64,000 bases of DNA. Origin: Adiantum capillus-veneris (lineage: Eukaryota; Streptophyta; Polypodiopsida; Polypodiales; Pteridaceae). Each line of letters opens with the position of its first letter. Positions within the stretch are counted from its first letter, which is position 1. Shown here in pieces: positions 23,115 through 34,576 of the stretch. Location of the stretch: positions 14,959,077 through 15,023,076 of the forward strand of contig CM043946.1 of NCBI GenBank assembly GCA_014529385.2, read 5' to 3'. The notes under the pieces were generated by a model that saw only the letters and a list, made by a program, of their open reading frames with translations, ran no database searches and was not told where the DNA came from. The translations under genes and the position numbers were made by a program.

Positions 23115-23282
23115 CAATCAAATCTTGCAGTCGAAAAACTAGGTGGTGGAGCTGCATGAGGCCATGGATTTCCCAGTATGTGAGCGCAAAATCAAAAGAG
23201 CGTTATACAACATGGAAGGTACTTAGAGAGCCAGAGTTTTTACAAAACGTAGAAAAATTGTTCAAATACAATAATTATGGCT

Positions 23283-26200
23283 TTAAGAGATCTCTTTCTC
23301 ATCCTCGCATAGCTCAACATAACTTTCTATATCTATATAGAGCTCTCCGTTTAAACAGATGTTCTCTGTTTCATTTTGTAGATCCTCTGCATGCACCCCA
23401 TAGAGAGTAGCAGCTTGATGTTTGTCTGGCACCACCTCAACGGATTTTGAATGAGAATCTTCTCCGAGCTCCTCCATTGATGCCACTGTGATTGGCACAT
23501 GGTAGCCTTCATATGTCCGTGAACTACGAGGGGCTACCTCTATGACGTACCACCAGTTTGATGTAGACTTTGTAGGATGAAATATCACCTGCCAGAGCCA
23601 CATAACTTACATGAAAGATTCCAAGCACATAAATTATAAAATGGGATGTTAACAATTTACAATGCTCGGGTAGTATGAAAGTGTCTCTTAGGTTAGTCCG
23701 TTTCTTAGTTGAATCCACCTCAAGAAAACCAGACTCTCCTCTACGCACAGTAGCGTTGCGACCCTCCATGATTATCTTGAACCATTGCACGTCGAACAAG
23801 TCGACAAAAAATCCTCTATAATCGATCCTCAAAATCTCTTGTAGCGTGTCGAAGTAAGTGAGTTCCGCCACCATAGGATGTGCACCAGAGGACCGTCATC
23901 GACTAGACCGTTCAAATTTTGCCATGATTCCACAATCTTTAGTAAAACGCTTTTTTTCAATCCGTTCCACCCTAAAATGTCGACCTTTACACCATGTTGT
24001 TGTGTATGACTTATACTACAACCAACAAAGATTATGAGTGGCCGTTCAAACATCTAGAAAGTCACTAGTTGTACATTGCAAACTTACCTTGGTCGCGCAA
24101 CTCCGAGAGTACTCCCACTCTTCCTCAATCACTTCTTCACCTCACTGTTGTGTACTTTTCAATTGGTTGTGCAACCATCTTAAGCTCATGAATATTGGTA
24201 GGCTCTCCAGACTCGTCGGATAGTGTATCGGTGGTCGTCTTCCACATCTCCACTCGATTCGTGCCCTTTATCGCTCTTGCTTTGCATCCTCATATTGTGA
24301 AATCCACTTTTGCATCACTGGATTGTGAAGCATGAAAAATAGGTTGATTTTGGCCTCTAGATCTTCCGTCATCTTCTTCTCAGCACCAAGATTACACATG
24401 AAAATCCTAGATATGCGCTCATCATCTACGATTCACCATAGCGTATCCCGGGCTTATCAAATCCGTCTAGCCACTCTCCAATGTACACTAGGGACTCTCA
24501 TACCAGCCAACCTTCTGCCATGCTACCCTCCGGACATGCCTTCTGACGCACATATCCCTTGAGCGTTTTCATGGAACGTTCTAAAAAGAACATCCATCTG
24601 GAATGTATTGTGCCAGCTATTTCCACCTCATCAACTATGTGAACAAGAAGATGCACCTGAATGGTTAGCATGGTAGTAGGAAAATTTTTCTCAAACATGC
24701 ACACAACCTCTGCAACGTTTAGTTTGGTGAATGGTATGGAGTCTACGTTGATCTCCTTTTGTGAGATCCATTGCACCAACTTCGCAAGTTTGTAGATTGT
24801 GTTACGGACGTCAAGAGACAAACATCCCTCAATGGCAACCGGTAAAATAAACTGCAAGACACGTGTAACAATGATATTAAAGTCCACACACAAATTTGTT
24901 ACACAATTCCCACTATGATATATTCCACTATGAACATACCTGACACATTTCATGTCAGTCGTGTGAATTCAAACCGGTAAGCTTTTCTTCTTTAGTAAAA
25001 CACGTTCGGAGCAAGTGTATTACGCCAGTGGGGGTCCTCAAAAATCGAATGGTGTCTTTTACTTTGTGTTCTTGGGCTCCTATGAAAATCCATGGTGCTT
25101 TAGGGAGTTTTATCGATCCATCGGACACTGTTTGTGGCCAATATTGCTCCATACAATCCACATTTCTAAGGTCAACCCTGGATCCCAAAGTATCTTTCTT
25201 GTCGGTCAGATGATCCCATAGTAGATTACCCACATTCTTGAATATGTGCATTGGATCGAGCAAGTGATTGATCATGAGTCGGGGCCAGTATGGTGACTCA
25301 TACCATAGAGATAGTCTCTTCATCCTTGGGGGCAATCCGTCATCACACATCTACTTCTGCTCTAACCATGCTTGTGCAGACATCCTCGGTGGCTCTCTTC
25401 CCAAAAAGCCATCGCGTAACACATGATTCTCTGGAAGATATGCTTGATGACCTTCGTAGATTTTCTTCTTCAATGAGGGTGCCCTACGTGCATTCGGTTT
25501 AGGTCCACATGTGACACATGCTCTGTATTCGCTTGTTTGAAGCCCTGCATGTTTACACATGATAATAGATCATCTTGAGAAAAACCAAGATTTACAGTGT
25601 CTGAGTGAGGAGTGTAAATAGATCACCTGAGCATTCTGTTAGTGCAGGATAGTCATGCATGGTCCACATTAGAATGCCTCTGATCAAAGCATTCCATCGA
25701 CCTAAGTGTCGGCTCATATCCACCACTTCTAACGCAATCCACAATTGTTGTAGCTCTTCCAATAGTGGACGAAGATACACATCCATATTCTTCACTTTAT
25801 ATCGCCTCGGCACAATCAAGCTTAGCCATAGGTGCCCCTTCTTCGTAGTCAACCACGGGGGAATGTTTTACTTGACGATGACAACGGGCCATACACTGTA
25901 AGATGTTGATCTTTGACCAAATGGATTAACACCATCCATGGCCAGGCCTAAGCGCAAATTCCGAGCTGCCCTGGAAAAATCCGACCATGTTCCATCTATA
26001 TGTTTCCAGGATGCGCAATCTGCAGGAATCCGTAGCACACCATCCGAAGATTTATTCTCCTCATGCCATGATGCTAGGGTGGCCATGGACTTACATTTGA
26101 AGAAATGATTGATGCGAGGAATCAGAGGAAAATGTCGCAAAACCTTTTGCGGAATTTTTGTTCCATGGAGATCTACTCAATATATCTGTGAATCGCATTT

Positions 26201-26552
26201 CGGACACTTCTCCATGTCTATGTATTCCCCTCTGAAAAGAATACAGTCATTAGTACAAGCGTGGATCAAATTGTAATCCATCCCCAAGTTTTGCAAAATC
26301 TTTCTTGCTTCCTCTCGGGAATCTGGCATCACATTATCAGCTGGTAGTATGTGCTCTTTGAGCAATCTATACAACATAAAAATACGGTACAATTGTGTAA
26401 AAATCTATCAGATCATTATACATTTAGAGTTTTATTAAAGTAAACTAATTGTAATAGATCACCTGAAAAGCGCTGTGACGCTAGTGTCACTCCATCCAAA
26501 CTTTGCCTGCATGTTGGGAAGAACCAGGAGTGCTTTAAATCTAGACACACGT
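23283..26552 (-). pseudogene. TNP2-type CACTA transposase (copy B) with DUF4218 and DUF4216
   Basis: On the - strand: N-terminal blocks at 26392-25870 (HILPADNVMPDSREEA, MEKCPKC, HIDGTWSDF), then 25852-25592 and 25560-25351. The core at 25350-24955 (ESPYWPRLMINHLLDPMHIFKNVGNLL) keeps the HIF missing from copy A. DUF4218 is at 24953-24498 and DUF4216 at 23874-23283 (VVAELTYFDTLQEILRIDY). Frames are broken at several joins, so it is a pseudogene. The first exon piece continues beyond E2 at 36604-36797. At 24200-24220 it shows the unbroken sequence into which E1 inserted in copy A. Confidence 0.87.
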
Positions 26553-27377
26553 TGTTGTACTATGACACGTACATAGTGGGAACGTATGCTACGAGATCTA
26601 TCTTGTATTTTTTTAGATACATAATTATATTTCCTATAGTGTACATATGCATATTTAAGTATAATAATAATCCTTCTATCTCATCCTATTATTTTTCTCA
26701 AGGGTAACCCATCCTTACTTTACCATCAGAAAATACTATGGGAAAAGCATCAATAGCTCCGCCTCTTTAACTTGGGACAAAAAGCATTGATTCTTTATTT
26801 TTACTATTTCATTATCATCTCGCACCCTAGCTAGATCCTATATCTATGGTAAAATCCAATATATATATATTCTACGTATTTTTTATACTTTTCTTATATT
26901 TCTTTTTAAATAGCTACTAGGAGAGAATCAAATCTTAGTGGGACACTAGGTGGCATGATTTCAAAGATACACTTATTTTAATGCATTATTGCAAGCATGA
27001 TTACAAAACTTTGTCAAGGAGCAATGTTATGCTTTCATATGGCATGAGGTGTCCTTGTGAATTAAATGAAAGTCTAGGCTAAGGAGACCACATGAAGACT
27101 TTTGCTGCCATAAATGGACCCTATTTTGATGAATTTTTTACACAAGGTTCCAATTCGAATTGGAAAACAATTTTAAAATGAAAATCGTAGCTAATGAGCT
27201 GAAGTTTTTGCCCATATTTTTACTCTTTTATCTGGAGCCACGGTTGAGGAGATATGATCAAAATACTGGACCCCAGTCTGCCCACATCATGCAAGGACAG
27301 CTCATTTCCAACTTTTTCAATTCATGTTCACACTGGCTCCTCTCTTCTTGTGTAAACCCTTGGGGGTTCCCTTCACC

Positions 27378-27385
27378 TATAAAAG
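27378..27385 (+). promoter_or_regulatory. E2 LTR TATA box
   Basis: TATAAAAG within CACCTATAAAAGGGGACC; the same in the 3' LTR (35402-35409) and as TATAAAAT in E3 (49583-49590). Transcription from here would place both LTR small ORFs in the 5' leader. Confidence 0.75.
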
Positions 27386-27936
27386 GGGACCTCATCTTCC
27401 TTGGAAGAAACTCAAGCATTCAAGCCATTGATGAGAGGAATTCTCGAGGGAGTGAGTAGTAATGCCTAATTGTACTTTGCCATTAACATAAGCCCAAGCC
27501 TACACTTTCTCCTAGAGGGAGACTAGCCATTCTTGCAACAAGCTAAACTTGGAAGATCAACTCTAATCAAAGAAGGTCTTGCACTTGGTGTATCAATCAA
27601 AGTGGAATTATCCACTCTTCTTCTCTCTCCCATCAATAATGGTGCCGAAGGGTTTCAAGTAAGATGTGTTCTACATTGATGTTTTCTTGATTTCTTATTG
27701 TTTTCATTTTCATCTCTAATCCAACATATATATATATATATATGTATCTAATCTCATCTCCTTAACCAAACCTATCTCTCTCATTCTTCGTAATTCATCC
27801 TCTCTAGGTTCTCTTTGCTACAGGTACATCTCTCCCCGCAGTATCCTTATTGCCTACGGGCAAGAATAGGGCTTGGGAGGAAAACTTCTCATCTCTTCAC
27901 TTCTCTCATATCTACATTTCTCACATACTATCCTAG

Positions 27937-28155
27937 ATGAATAACCCACATGATGATCATTTCTATCGCTTTCACTCTGTACGATCTATTAGAATTAACG
28001 TATGGATTAGCCGTAAAATACACTTTCAACAACGTATAGTGTTTTTGTTCGGCCCTGAAAGGCTCAATGAAATACTTCTATCACCGGATCCCATCATACT
28101 ACCTCTCATAGACTATAATTTTTCTTTTGATGTAAGCGTAGTTATCTTGCTATGA
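27937..28155 (+). CDS. conserved leader small protein, copy a, inside E2 LTR
   Basis: 72 residues starting MNNPHDDHFYRFHS. The conserved part contains RKIHFQQRIVFLFGPERL, then S.DPIILPLIDY and a hydrophobic C-terminal strand (FDVSVVILL). It is clearly related to 9581-9805, to the next ORF and to 63719-63937. It is followed by copy b with a 4-nt overlap (ATGA), an arrangement that allows reinitiation. The repeat in the 3' LTR (35975-36193) is intact too. Function unknown. Confidence 0.65.
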   Translation: MNNPHDDHFYRFHSVRSIRINVWISRKIHFQQRIVFLFGPERLNEILLSPDPIILPLIDYNFSFDVSVVILL

Positions 28156-28364
28156 ACCAAGAGGATTTGTACACACAATTAATCCCAATCACTAGACAAA
28201 ATATATATATTATGGTAAGCACAAAACTACAATTCCAAAGAACAATTCGTAGCCTATTTGGTCAGCCAAGATTGAATGCCATTAACTCATCCATTAACCC
28301 TTTCATATTACCCATGATACGATATGACCATAGCCTTGATGTTTTCATCTTCGTATTGTTTTGA
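28152..28364 (+). CDS. conserved leader small protein, copy b, inside E2 LTR
   Basis: 70 residues starting MNQEDLYTQLIP; the ATG overlaps the stop of copy a. The core has TKLQFQRTIRSLFGQPRL and NPFILPMIRYDHSLDVF. It diverges from copy a but shares the same spacing of conserved residues, so it looks like an ancient tandem duplication. It is intact also in the 3' LTR (36190-36402) and degraded in E3. Gag follows at 28619. Confidence 0.65.
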   Translation: MNQEDLYTQLIPITRQNIYIMVSTKLQFQRTIRSLFGQPRLNAINSSINPFILPMIRYDHSLDVFIFVLF

Positions 28365-28571
28365 CATTCTCTTTTGCGTTCTTTCTTTGTGTGTGTGAGT
28401 GCAAGAGAGAAAGAGTGAGTCTTCTTTGATTGCACTTCTTTCCAAACCCTAGTCTTCATGGCATCTATGGTTTAACTCCTTCATATAGTTTTTGTTGAGT
28501 TCTCTCACAAACTCTCACAGCCATAAGCCCGGTGCTTTCCTGGCAAGACCGCAAATTTCTCGACATAGTTT

Positions 28572-28591
28572 TGGTGAACCCGACGCGAATC
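28572..28591 (+). promoter_or_regulatory. E2 primer binding site, probably tRNA-Trp
   Basis: TGGTGAACCCGACGCGAATC starts 6 nt after the LTR. Its layout fits a tRNA 3' end (CCA, discriminator, 7-nt acceptor, 5-nt T stem). From memory it complements plant tRNA-Trp with about one mismatch; E3 has TGGTGAACCCGATGTGAA at 50763. Confidence 0.55.
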
Positions 28592-28618
28592 TTCCAAGGT
28601 GAGAGTTTGTGGGTAACC

Positions 28619-30601
28619 ATGGGTGATCATGTTGAGCAACAGGGTATGCATTTTGACCCAGTAACAATGCAAATGTTTCAAGCATTGTCAATGTTCATGG
28701 AACAACAACATGCTACTGAAAGAAGGGAGATTTCAGCAACGAAAGCCATACAAGCGGTCGTCAACAGAATGGATCAGTTCAATGGAAGAGATGTAACCAA
28801 GTACTTACGCGAGTATGTGAAGGAGATGGAGCTGCATCGCGTGTCAGAAGGTGAGATGATTCAAAGCTTTGAGCTAGTTGTGACTCCAGAAACTAGGGAG
28901 CATGTTAGGGCAATTAAAGAGGCGCATGGGAGAAATTGGGAAGAACTCAAAGTAGCTTTAAAGGAGGAATATTTCATGGAGGACTCGGAGAGAGTGACCA
29001 AAAGGACATTCTTAGAATGGGTAGTCAAGCCAAAGCAAGGAATATCAATAACAGAGCTACTTAGGGAATTTGAGCGGCGCTATGCACAACTCACTAGGAC
29101 AGAAAGGGCCACACTAGATGTAGAGAAGACAGATCTTTTCTTACAAGCTGCAGGTAAAGAGTTTCAAGAAAATTTGGAGCTTCTTCTTGAAGATAAAGAT
29201 GCTGAGCAAGGACTAAAGACCGACTGGAATGAGGTTGAAGGTGCTGTCTCACTGCTTGCCAAACGACAAAGAAGAAGGGACAAGATGGTAGTAAACACTA
29301 CAAGTCCTTCCACCTCAACTTCTGACAAAATGGTAAAGCCTACTTTTATCGCTCAGTTTGATGAGTCCATGCTAGATGAGCTTGTGAATGGAATGCATGA
29401 CTTGAAGGTGAAGTTTGCAAAGCTTGAAGAAAAAGGCCAACCATCAGGGCCACTTCCTAGGCAAAGACAACAGCCCAAAGAAGGGTTTGTTAATAGATGT
29501 ATTTGGTGTGATAGTACAGACCATGTAAGAAGGGATTGTGATGATTTTAGTGATGCTTTGTCAAAAGATGTTGTCTTTTTTAAGGATGGTAAAATCCACT
29601 TAAGAGATACAGGTCTACCCTTGAGAACTAACTTTGGGAAGGGGGGAATGCAAACCTTAGTTGAAGATATGGAAACCAAGCATGCCACCTCTTCAGTTGA
29701 GGCAGCTACTTATGGAGTAAAAATTGAACATTTTTGTGATGAAGAGGTGAGTGACCATCATGGTCAAATTTGGCCAAATGTCATGCAATTAGCTAAAAAG
29801 GGAAAGCTTACAAATGAGATTCTACATGAAGCACGTGATTGCATACGTCTAGAAACAGAATGGAATGATCCAGTGGACTCATTGTCAGTGCATGCCTACA
29901 TTACAAAATGCCAACAAAATGAGGCAATTGTAGAAGAGAAACGCAGACGTGAGAATGCTGATGAAGGACCATCAAAAAGAGATTCTAGAACTGGGGGAAG
30001 AAGTGACTCAATTCCTTCTCAAACACCCTCAACAAAAGGAGCATCTCCACCTGAAGTACTCATGGAGGAGTCTACAACAAGAAAGAAGAAAGATCCAACA
30101 AAAGGCAAGACAAAAGGCCCAACTTATAAACTGCAATCTGATATTGAGGTTGCTACAGATTTAAAGAAAGTCTTGGAGGAAAGGATCTTGAATAGCAAGA
30201 TTGAGTTCACTCTGGGAGAAGTTCTTGGCATTGCAAAGCGTGAATTCCACGAGGAGATCATTGACATCATCAAGAGGAAGAGGCAAATCCTTGCTGAAGT
30301 TTCTTGTCCACAGGTTGAAGGGGAAACCTCGAAGACACAAGGGATGCAACTGCAAAATAAGGAGAATGATGGAGCTGTGGAAGGATGCTACCAATCTAGT
30401 GGGAGAGTGAAGCAAGTGTATTTCTCAAATGATGATGAAGAAGTTGAAGATATTCCTAGGAGTTACTATTCACGAAGTCATTGGGCAAGGGCTACTACAG
30501 AAACTTTGGTCAAGGTAGGTGATCTTGAAGAGCCATTTGTTGCCTTGATTGACCATGGTTCAGAAATAAACATAATGTCAAAGAGTCTCTACAACAAGTG
30601 A
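28619..30601 (+). pseudogene. gag: E2 gag and start of protease
   Basis: The start is the ATG at 28619 (MGDHVEQQGMHF), because the longer frame begins inside the LTR. The capsid-like helical region is at about residues 30-200. A zinc knuckle CIWCDSTDHVRRDC (CX2CX4HX4C) lies near 29506-29547, and charged linkers follow. The frame ends in an aspartic protease segment LIDHGSEINIMSKSLYNK (30545-30598, DxGS-type active site) and a TGA at 30599-30601. The protease continues in frame after the stop (VKVANNSSGELYAACPG, HLILGQPYIVG), so the TGA is probably a nonsense mutation. Confidence 0.88.
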
Positions 30602-33600
30602 AAATGGCCGATGGACACAGATCATGGCTGGATGGTAAAAGTGGCAAACAATTCATCCGGTGAATTGTATGCAGCATGTCCAGGTGTGAAGGTAACAATA
30701 GGTGATGTAAAGATTGACCAAAACTTCTTTGTACAGGATACATCTTCATATCATCTCATCCTTGGACAACCCTACATTGTGGGAGTTCGAATGGAAACAA
30801 AGGTAATACACGATGGTTCAGCATATGCTAGAATACGTAGCAAAGATGGTAAACGAGCTGTCCAATTTCTCACAGTCTGTATAAACCATGAAAGAAATCG
30901 TGACAACCTCAGAGAACATCCTCTACCAAAGGTAAGCAAAGAGTTTCATGATCATAGAGAAATGATGGGTTTTTGCCTAGTACCATTGTAAAGCGGGATT
31001 GCACTGGTACAGAAAGAAAAAGGGTCTCGCCTGATCCAAAAATAGGTGAAACTTTCTCAATGAGCTCCTTGGTAACAAGGAATGGATCAGTATGTTTTAC
31101 AAAACTTGAAGATTTGAAGAGATATGAGAGACAATATGTGCATAATGTACAAATAGGCATGAAAAAGAGTGGGTTGCTAAAGCCTACTGAAAATGTTTTG
31201 GGTTTGTGTGAACAAGTTTCTTTTGTAGATACTATGGGTGAGCTTGATGCTATAATGAGGTCTAGTTTGCATCTTGAAAATGAAGTTGTGGAAGTTTGCT
31301 CTATGGAAATGTATCAATTAATAGAAGCCTTATTAAGAAAGCCAAACAGTTGGCCCAGAAGTCCATGTTGAAACTAAATACAAGAGTAGCAAAGAAGGTG
31401 AAACCAGTAGCTTCACCCTTACCACCCAGCAACAGGGAAAAGATTGAACAGGCTTCTTTACAACCAAGTTTGCGGAATCCTAAAAAAGATCGGGCATACC
31501 TTCACAAAGGAGTCTTTTCAAGAGTTGCAGATTGGTTGCGAGGAGTTTCTAACACAGGAGGAGACAAAGTGCTTCAAAGAAATGCTTTCAAAGCATGGTA
31601 AGGCTTTTGCATTTGAGCCACATGAGATAGGATGTGTTGATCCTTATATTGTAGCTCCTATGGTAATTTTCACAATACCTCATGTGCCTTGGAATCTGCG
31701 GCCTATTCCGGTTCCAAAGGCTCATTTGCCAAAGTTAGTAGAGCTACTGAATGAGAAAATCAAAATGGGAATCTTGGAGCCTTCTTGTGCTCCATACTCA
31801 AACAGGTGATTCACAGTTCCAAAGAAGAATGGTTCTCTACGCTTCATCCAAGATATGAAACCAGTGAACAAGGTGACAATTAGAAATGTAGGTACAGGTC
31901 CAATTGTGGATGAATTTGCAGAGGCGTTTGCAGGGAGGGCAATCTACTCAATGGGGGATCTCTACTCAGGGTATGATCAGTTTCAGCTTGCAATCGAAAG
32001 CAGAGACTTGACAATCATGAGGACACCTTTGGGTTTGGTAAGGATGTGTACCTTGCCACAGGGAGCAACCAACTCGGTTGCACATATGATGAATGGGATG
32101 AATAAGGTCTTACGTGACTTTATTCCTTAAATCACAATGCCTTTCATTGATGATTTACCTATCAAAGGATGTGAAGAAAGTGACAAAGATGAAGCTTTGG
32201 ATCTCAAGGGATATCGCAGGTTTGTGGTAAATCACATAAATGATTGTGATAAAATTTTGTCTAGGTTGGAAGAAGCGAATCTTACATTGTCAGGGAAAAA
32301 CTCTATGTTTGGTGTCAAAGAAGTGCTCATTGTGAGGCACATGTGCGGGCCATATGGTAGGAAACCTTGTCCATCAAAGGTAGATGCCATCCAAAGAATG
32401 AAAGAAACATGCACTAGCATCACTGAGGTTAGAAGGTTTCTGGGAGCATGTGTCTTCTATGTTATTTGGATTCCACATTATGCACATGTAGCTGATCCTC
32501 TTTATCAGCTGCTTAGAAAGAATCAAAAGTTTAAATGGACAGAAGCACATGTAAAATCCATGAAAAAGCTAAAGGAGTTACTCCAGTCAGCAACGACTTT
32601 GAGAAAGGTAGACTATGAGTGTCAAAGGCCAGTGATTGTGACAGTAGATACCAGTCCTACAGGGATTGGATGGGCAATAGGGCAAGATGACAAAGAAGGA
32701 CACAGGTATGTGGTAAGATTTGGAGCAAAGGTACTAAGTGCTCGCCAAAGAAACTATCCACAGATAAAGAGAGAGTTATGGGGTATGGTTACAGCCTTGA
32801 AAAGTGGGAAAGAGTACCTAATTGGTGCATGTGTGGTTGTAGAAACAGATTGTCTACCACTTCTTGGGATGATTACAAGCTGCTCAACACCAGACATTGC
32901 TATGTTGCGGTGGATTGCCTACATTAAGTCCTTAAATCCCGAGTTTAAGCACATTGCAGGTAAAGACAATATAGTGGCAGATATGCTATCAAGGGCAAGG
33001 TATGAAGATGAGTCACAAATGATTGATGAGGGAGATGATGTAGGAACAAAATTCTATTCTATCTCTCATGTCAAAGGTAACAATGTCTACATGACTGATC
33101 CACTCGAATTGTTCTTGAAAGATCTTTATGAAGGTGATTGGCTTCTTATTGGAAGCTACTTGAGTACTCTAACAAAATAGGATGATTGGTCTGAACATGA
33201 ATTCAAGAGGATATGCAGGAAATCATATGGTTACTTTTTGAGTGATGGTTACTTGTGGAAGCATCCTAAACAAAAGGGTGCTACACCACAAAGGGTTATA
33301 TGTAAAAAAGAGACTCAAGTAAAGCTCATGCAAGAGTTTCATGAGAGTCTATGGGCTGGACACAGGGGTGTGTGGGCAACCTTCTCCAAGTTGAAAGAAA
33401 AATACTGGTGGAAGGGTATGTACAAAGATGTATCTCAGTTTGTAGAGTCATGTGTAACTTGTCAAATGTATTCAAATGTTCGACATCGTGATGGATTGCA
33501 CCCTACATATCCACTAGCCATGCACTATAAATGGGTTGTGGATCTAGTCACGATGCCTTTAGGACTCTGGCAGATGAGATACTTGGTTCTTGCACGAGAG

Positions 33601-34518
33601 GACCTAACTAACCAGGTTGAAGGAAGAGCATTAAGAGCTAAGATCACAGAAGCTGTGTGAAAATTCCTTCTTGATGAGGTGATTTGCCATTATGGTTGTG
33701 TGGGAAAAATCACTGCAGATCAAGGTGAACTGGATGCCGAAGAAGCAAGGGAGTTGTTTTCTAGATTAGGGATCAAGCTTTCTCTTACTACAACTTACAA
33801 CCCTGAAGGCAATGGAAAGAGTGAAAGAGGACATCGTCCTATCATCAAAGCTTTGGCCAAGGCTTGCGAAGGAAGAGTTGGTGAGTTGCCAAAATTGTTA
33901 CCATATGCTTTATGGGCTGATCGTACAACACATAGCTCAGTAACTGGCTACATCCCTGCGGAGCTAATGCATGGTCAAAAGCCAGTGATGCCTATTGAGG
34001 ATACAATTACCACATGGAATGTACTACCTTGGCAAGAGGGGCTTAATAGGGAAGATCTCCTTGCACTGCGTATAAGCCAGCTAGAGAGAAGACCTGGAAA
34101 CATTGAAGCTGCAAAAGAACAACTCAAAAATGCAAGGTTGAAAAACAAGGACTATTTTGATAAGCGACATCGACTCAGGAGCAAAGAAATTGACAAAGGT
34201 GACTGGGTTTTAGTGTATGATAGTAGCCTTGATAACCAGCACACAGTCATGCGTAAGTTCTCAAAAAGATGGTTTGGACCGTATGTTGTAAAGCATGTGC
34301 ATGAAAATGCTACTTGCAGCTTGTCTAAACTAGATGGTACAGAAGTAACGATTCCCATTGCAAGAAAAAGGATTAAAATGTTTAAGAGAAGAGGAGACAA
34401 TGATCTAGAAGATATGGATGAGGAAGAAGAGAAAAACACAGGTGAAGATCAAAGTGAACATGAAGCTCTGGAATCATCCAGTGAAGAAGAAGACAAAGAA
34501 GATGTACAAGAGGTCTAA
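30602..34518 (+). pseudogene. pol: E2 pol: protease end, reverse transcriptase, RNase H, integrase
   Basis: The protease C-terminus is at 30611-30980. The reverse transcriptase runs 31600-32280, with FTVPKKNGSLRFIQD, DLYSGYDQFQLAI and the FIDDLPIKG active site (YxDD variant). RNase H is at about 32620-32960 (VTVDTSPTGIGWAI, DNIVADMLSRA). Integrase begins at 33320 with H..H (HESLWAGH) and C..C (CVTCQ), then D (VDLVTM), D (ITADQGE) and E (NGKSERGH), and ends in a charged tail at 34518. Breaks are stops at 30991, 31809, 32130, 33180 and 33660; those at 31809 and 33660 look like TGG to TGA. The domain set is complete, the copy non-functional. Confidence 0.92.
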
Positions 34519-34559
34519 TATTACAAAGAGACAATGTGGCACATGCCGGAGGATGTGCA

Positions 34560-34576
34560 GGTTTAGAGGGGGTGGA
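34560..34576 (+). promoter_or_regulatory. E2 polypurine tract
   Basis: GGTTTAGAGGGGGTGGA lies immediately before the 3' LTR TGTCGTG. Confidence 0.8.

Larger units (their letters stand above)
26553..28565 (+). repeat. E2 5' LTR
   Basis: Closely matches 34577-36603. It has a TATA box at 27378-27385 and two small ORFs near its 3' end. The 3' LTR contains a small tandem duplication near 35770-35790 that explains most of the length difference. Confidence 0.94.

Noticed and set aside
22686-23157. ORFs on the - strand made of Leu-Ser repeats
   Set aside because: They are translations of (GA)n microsatellites, not proteins.
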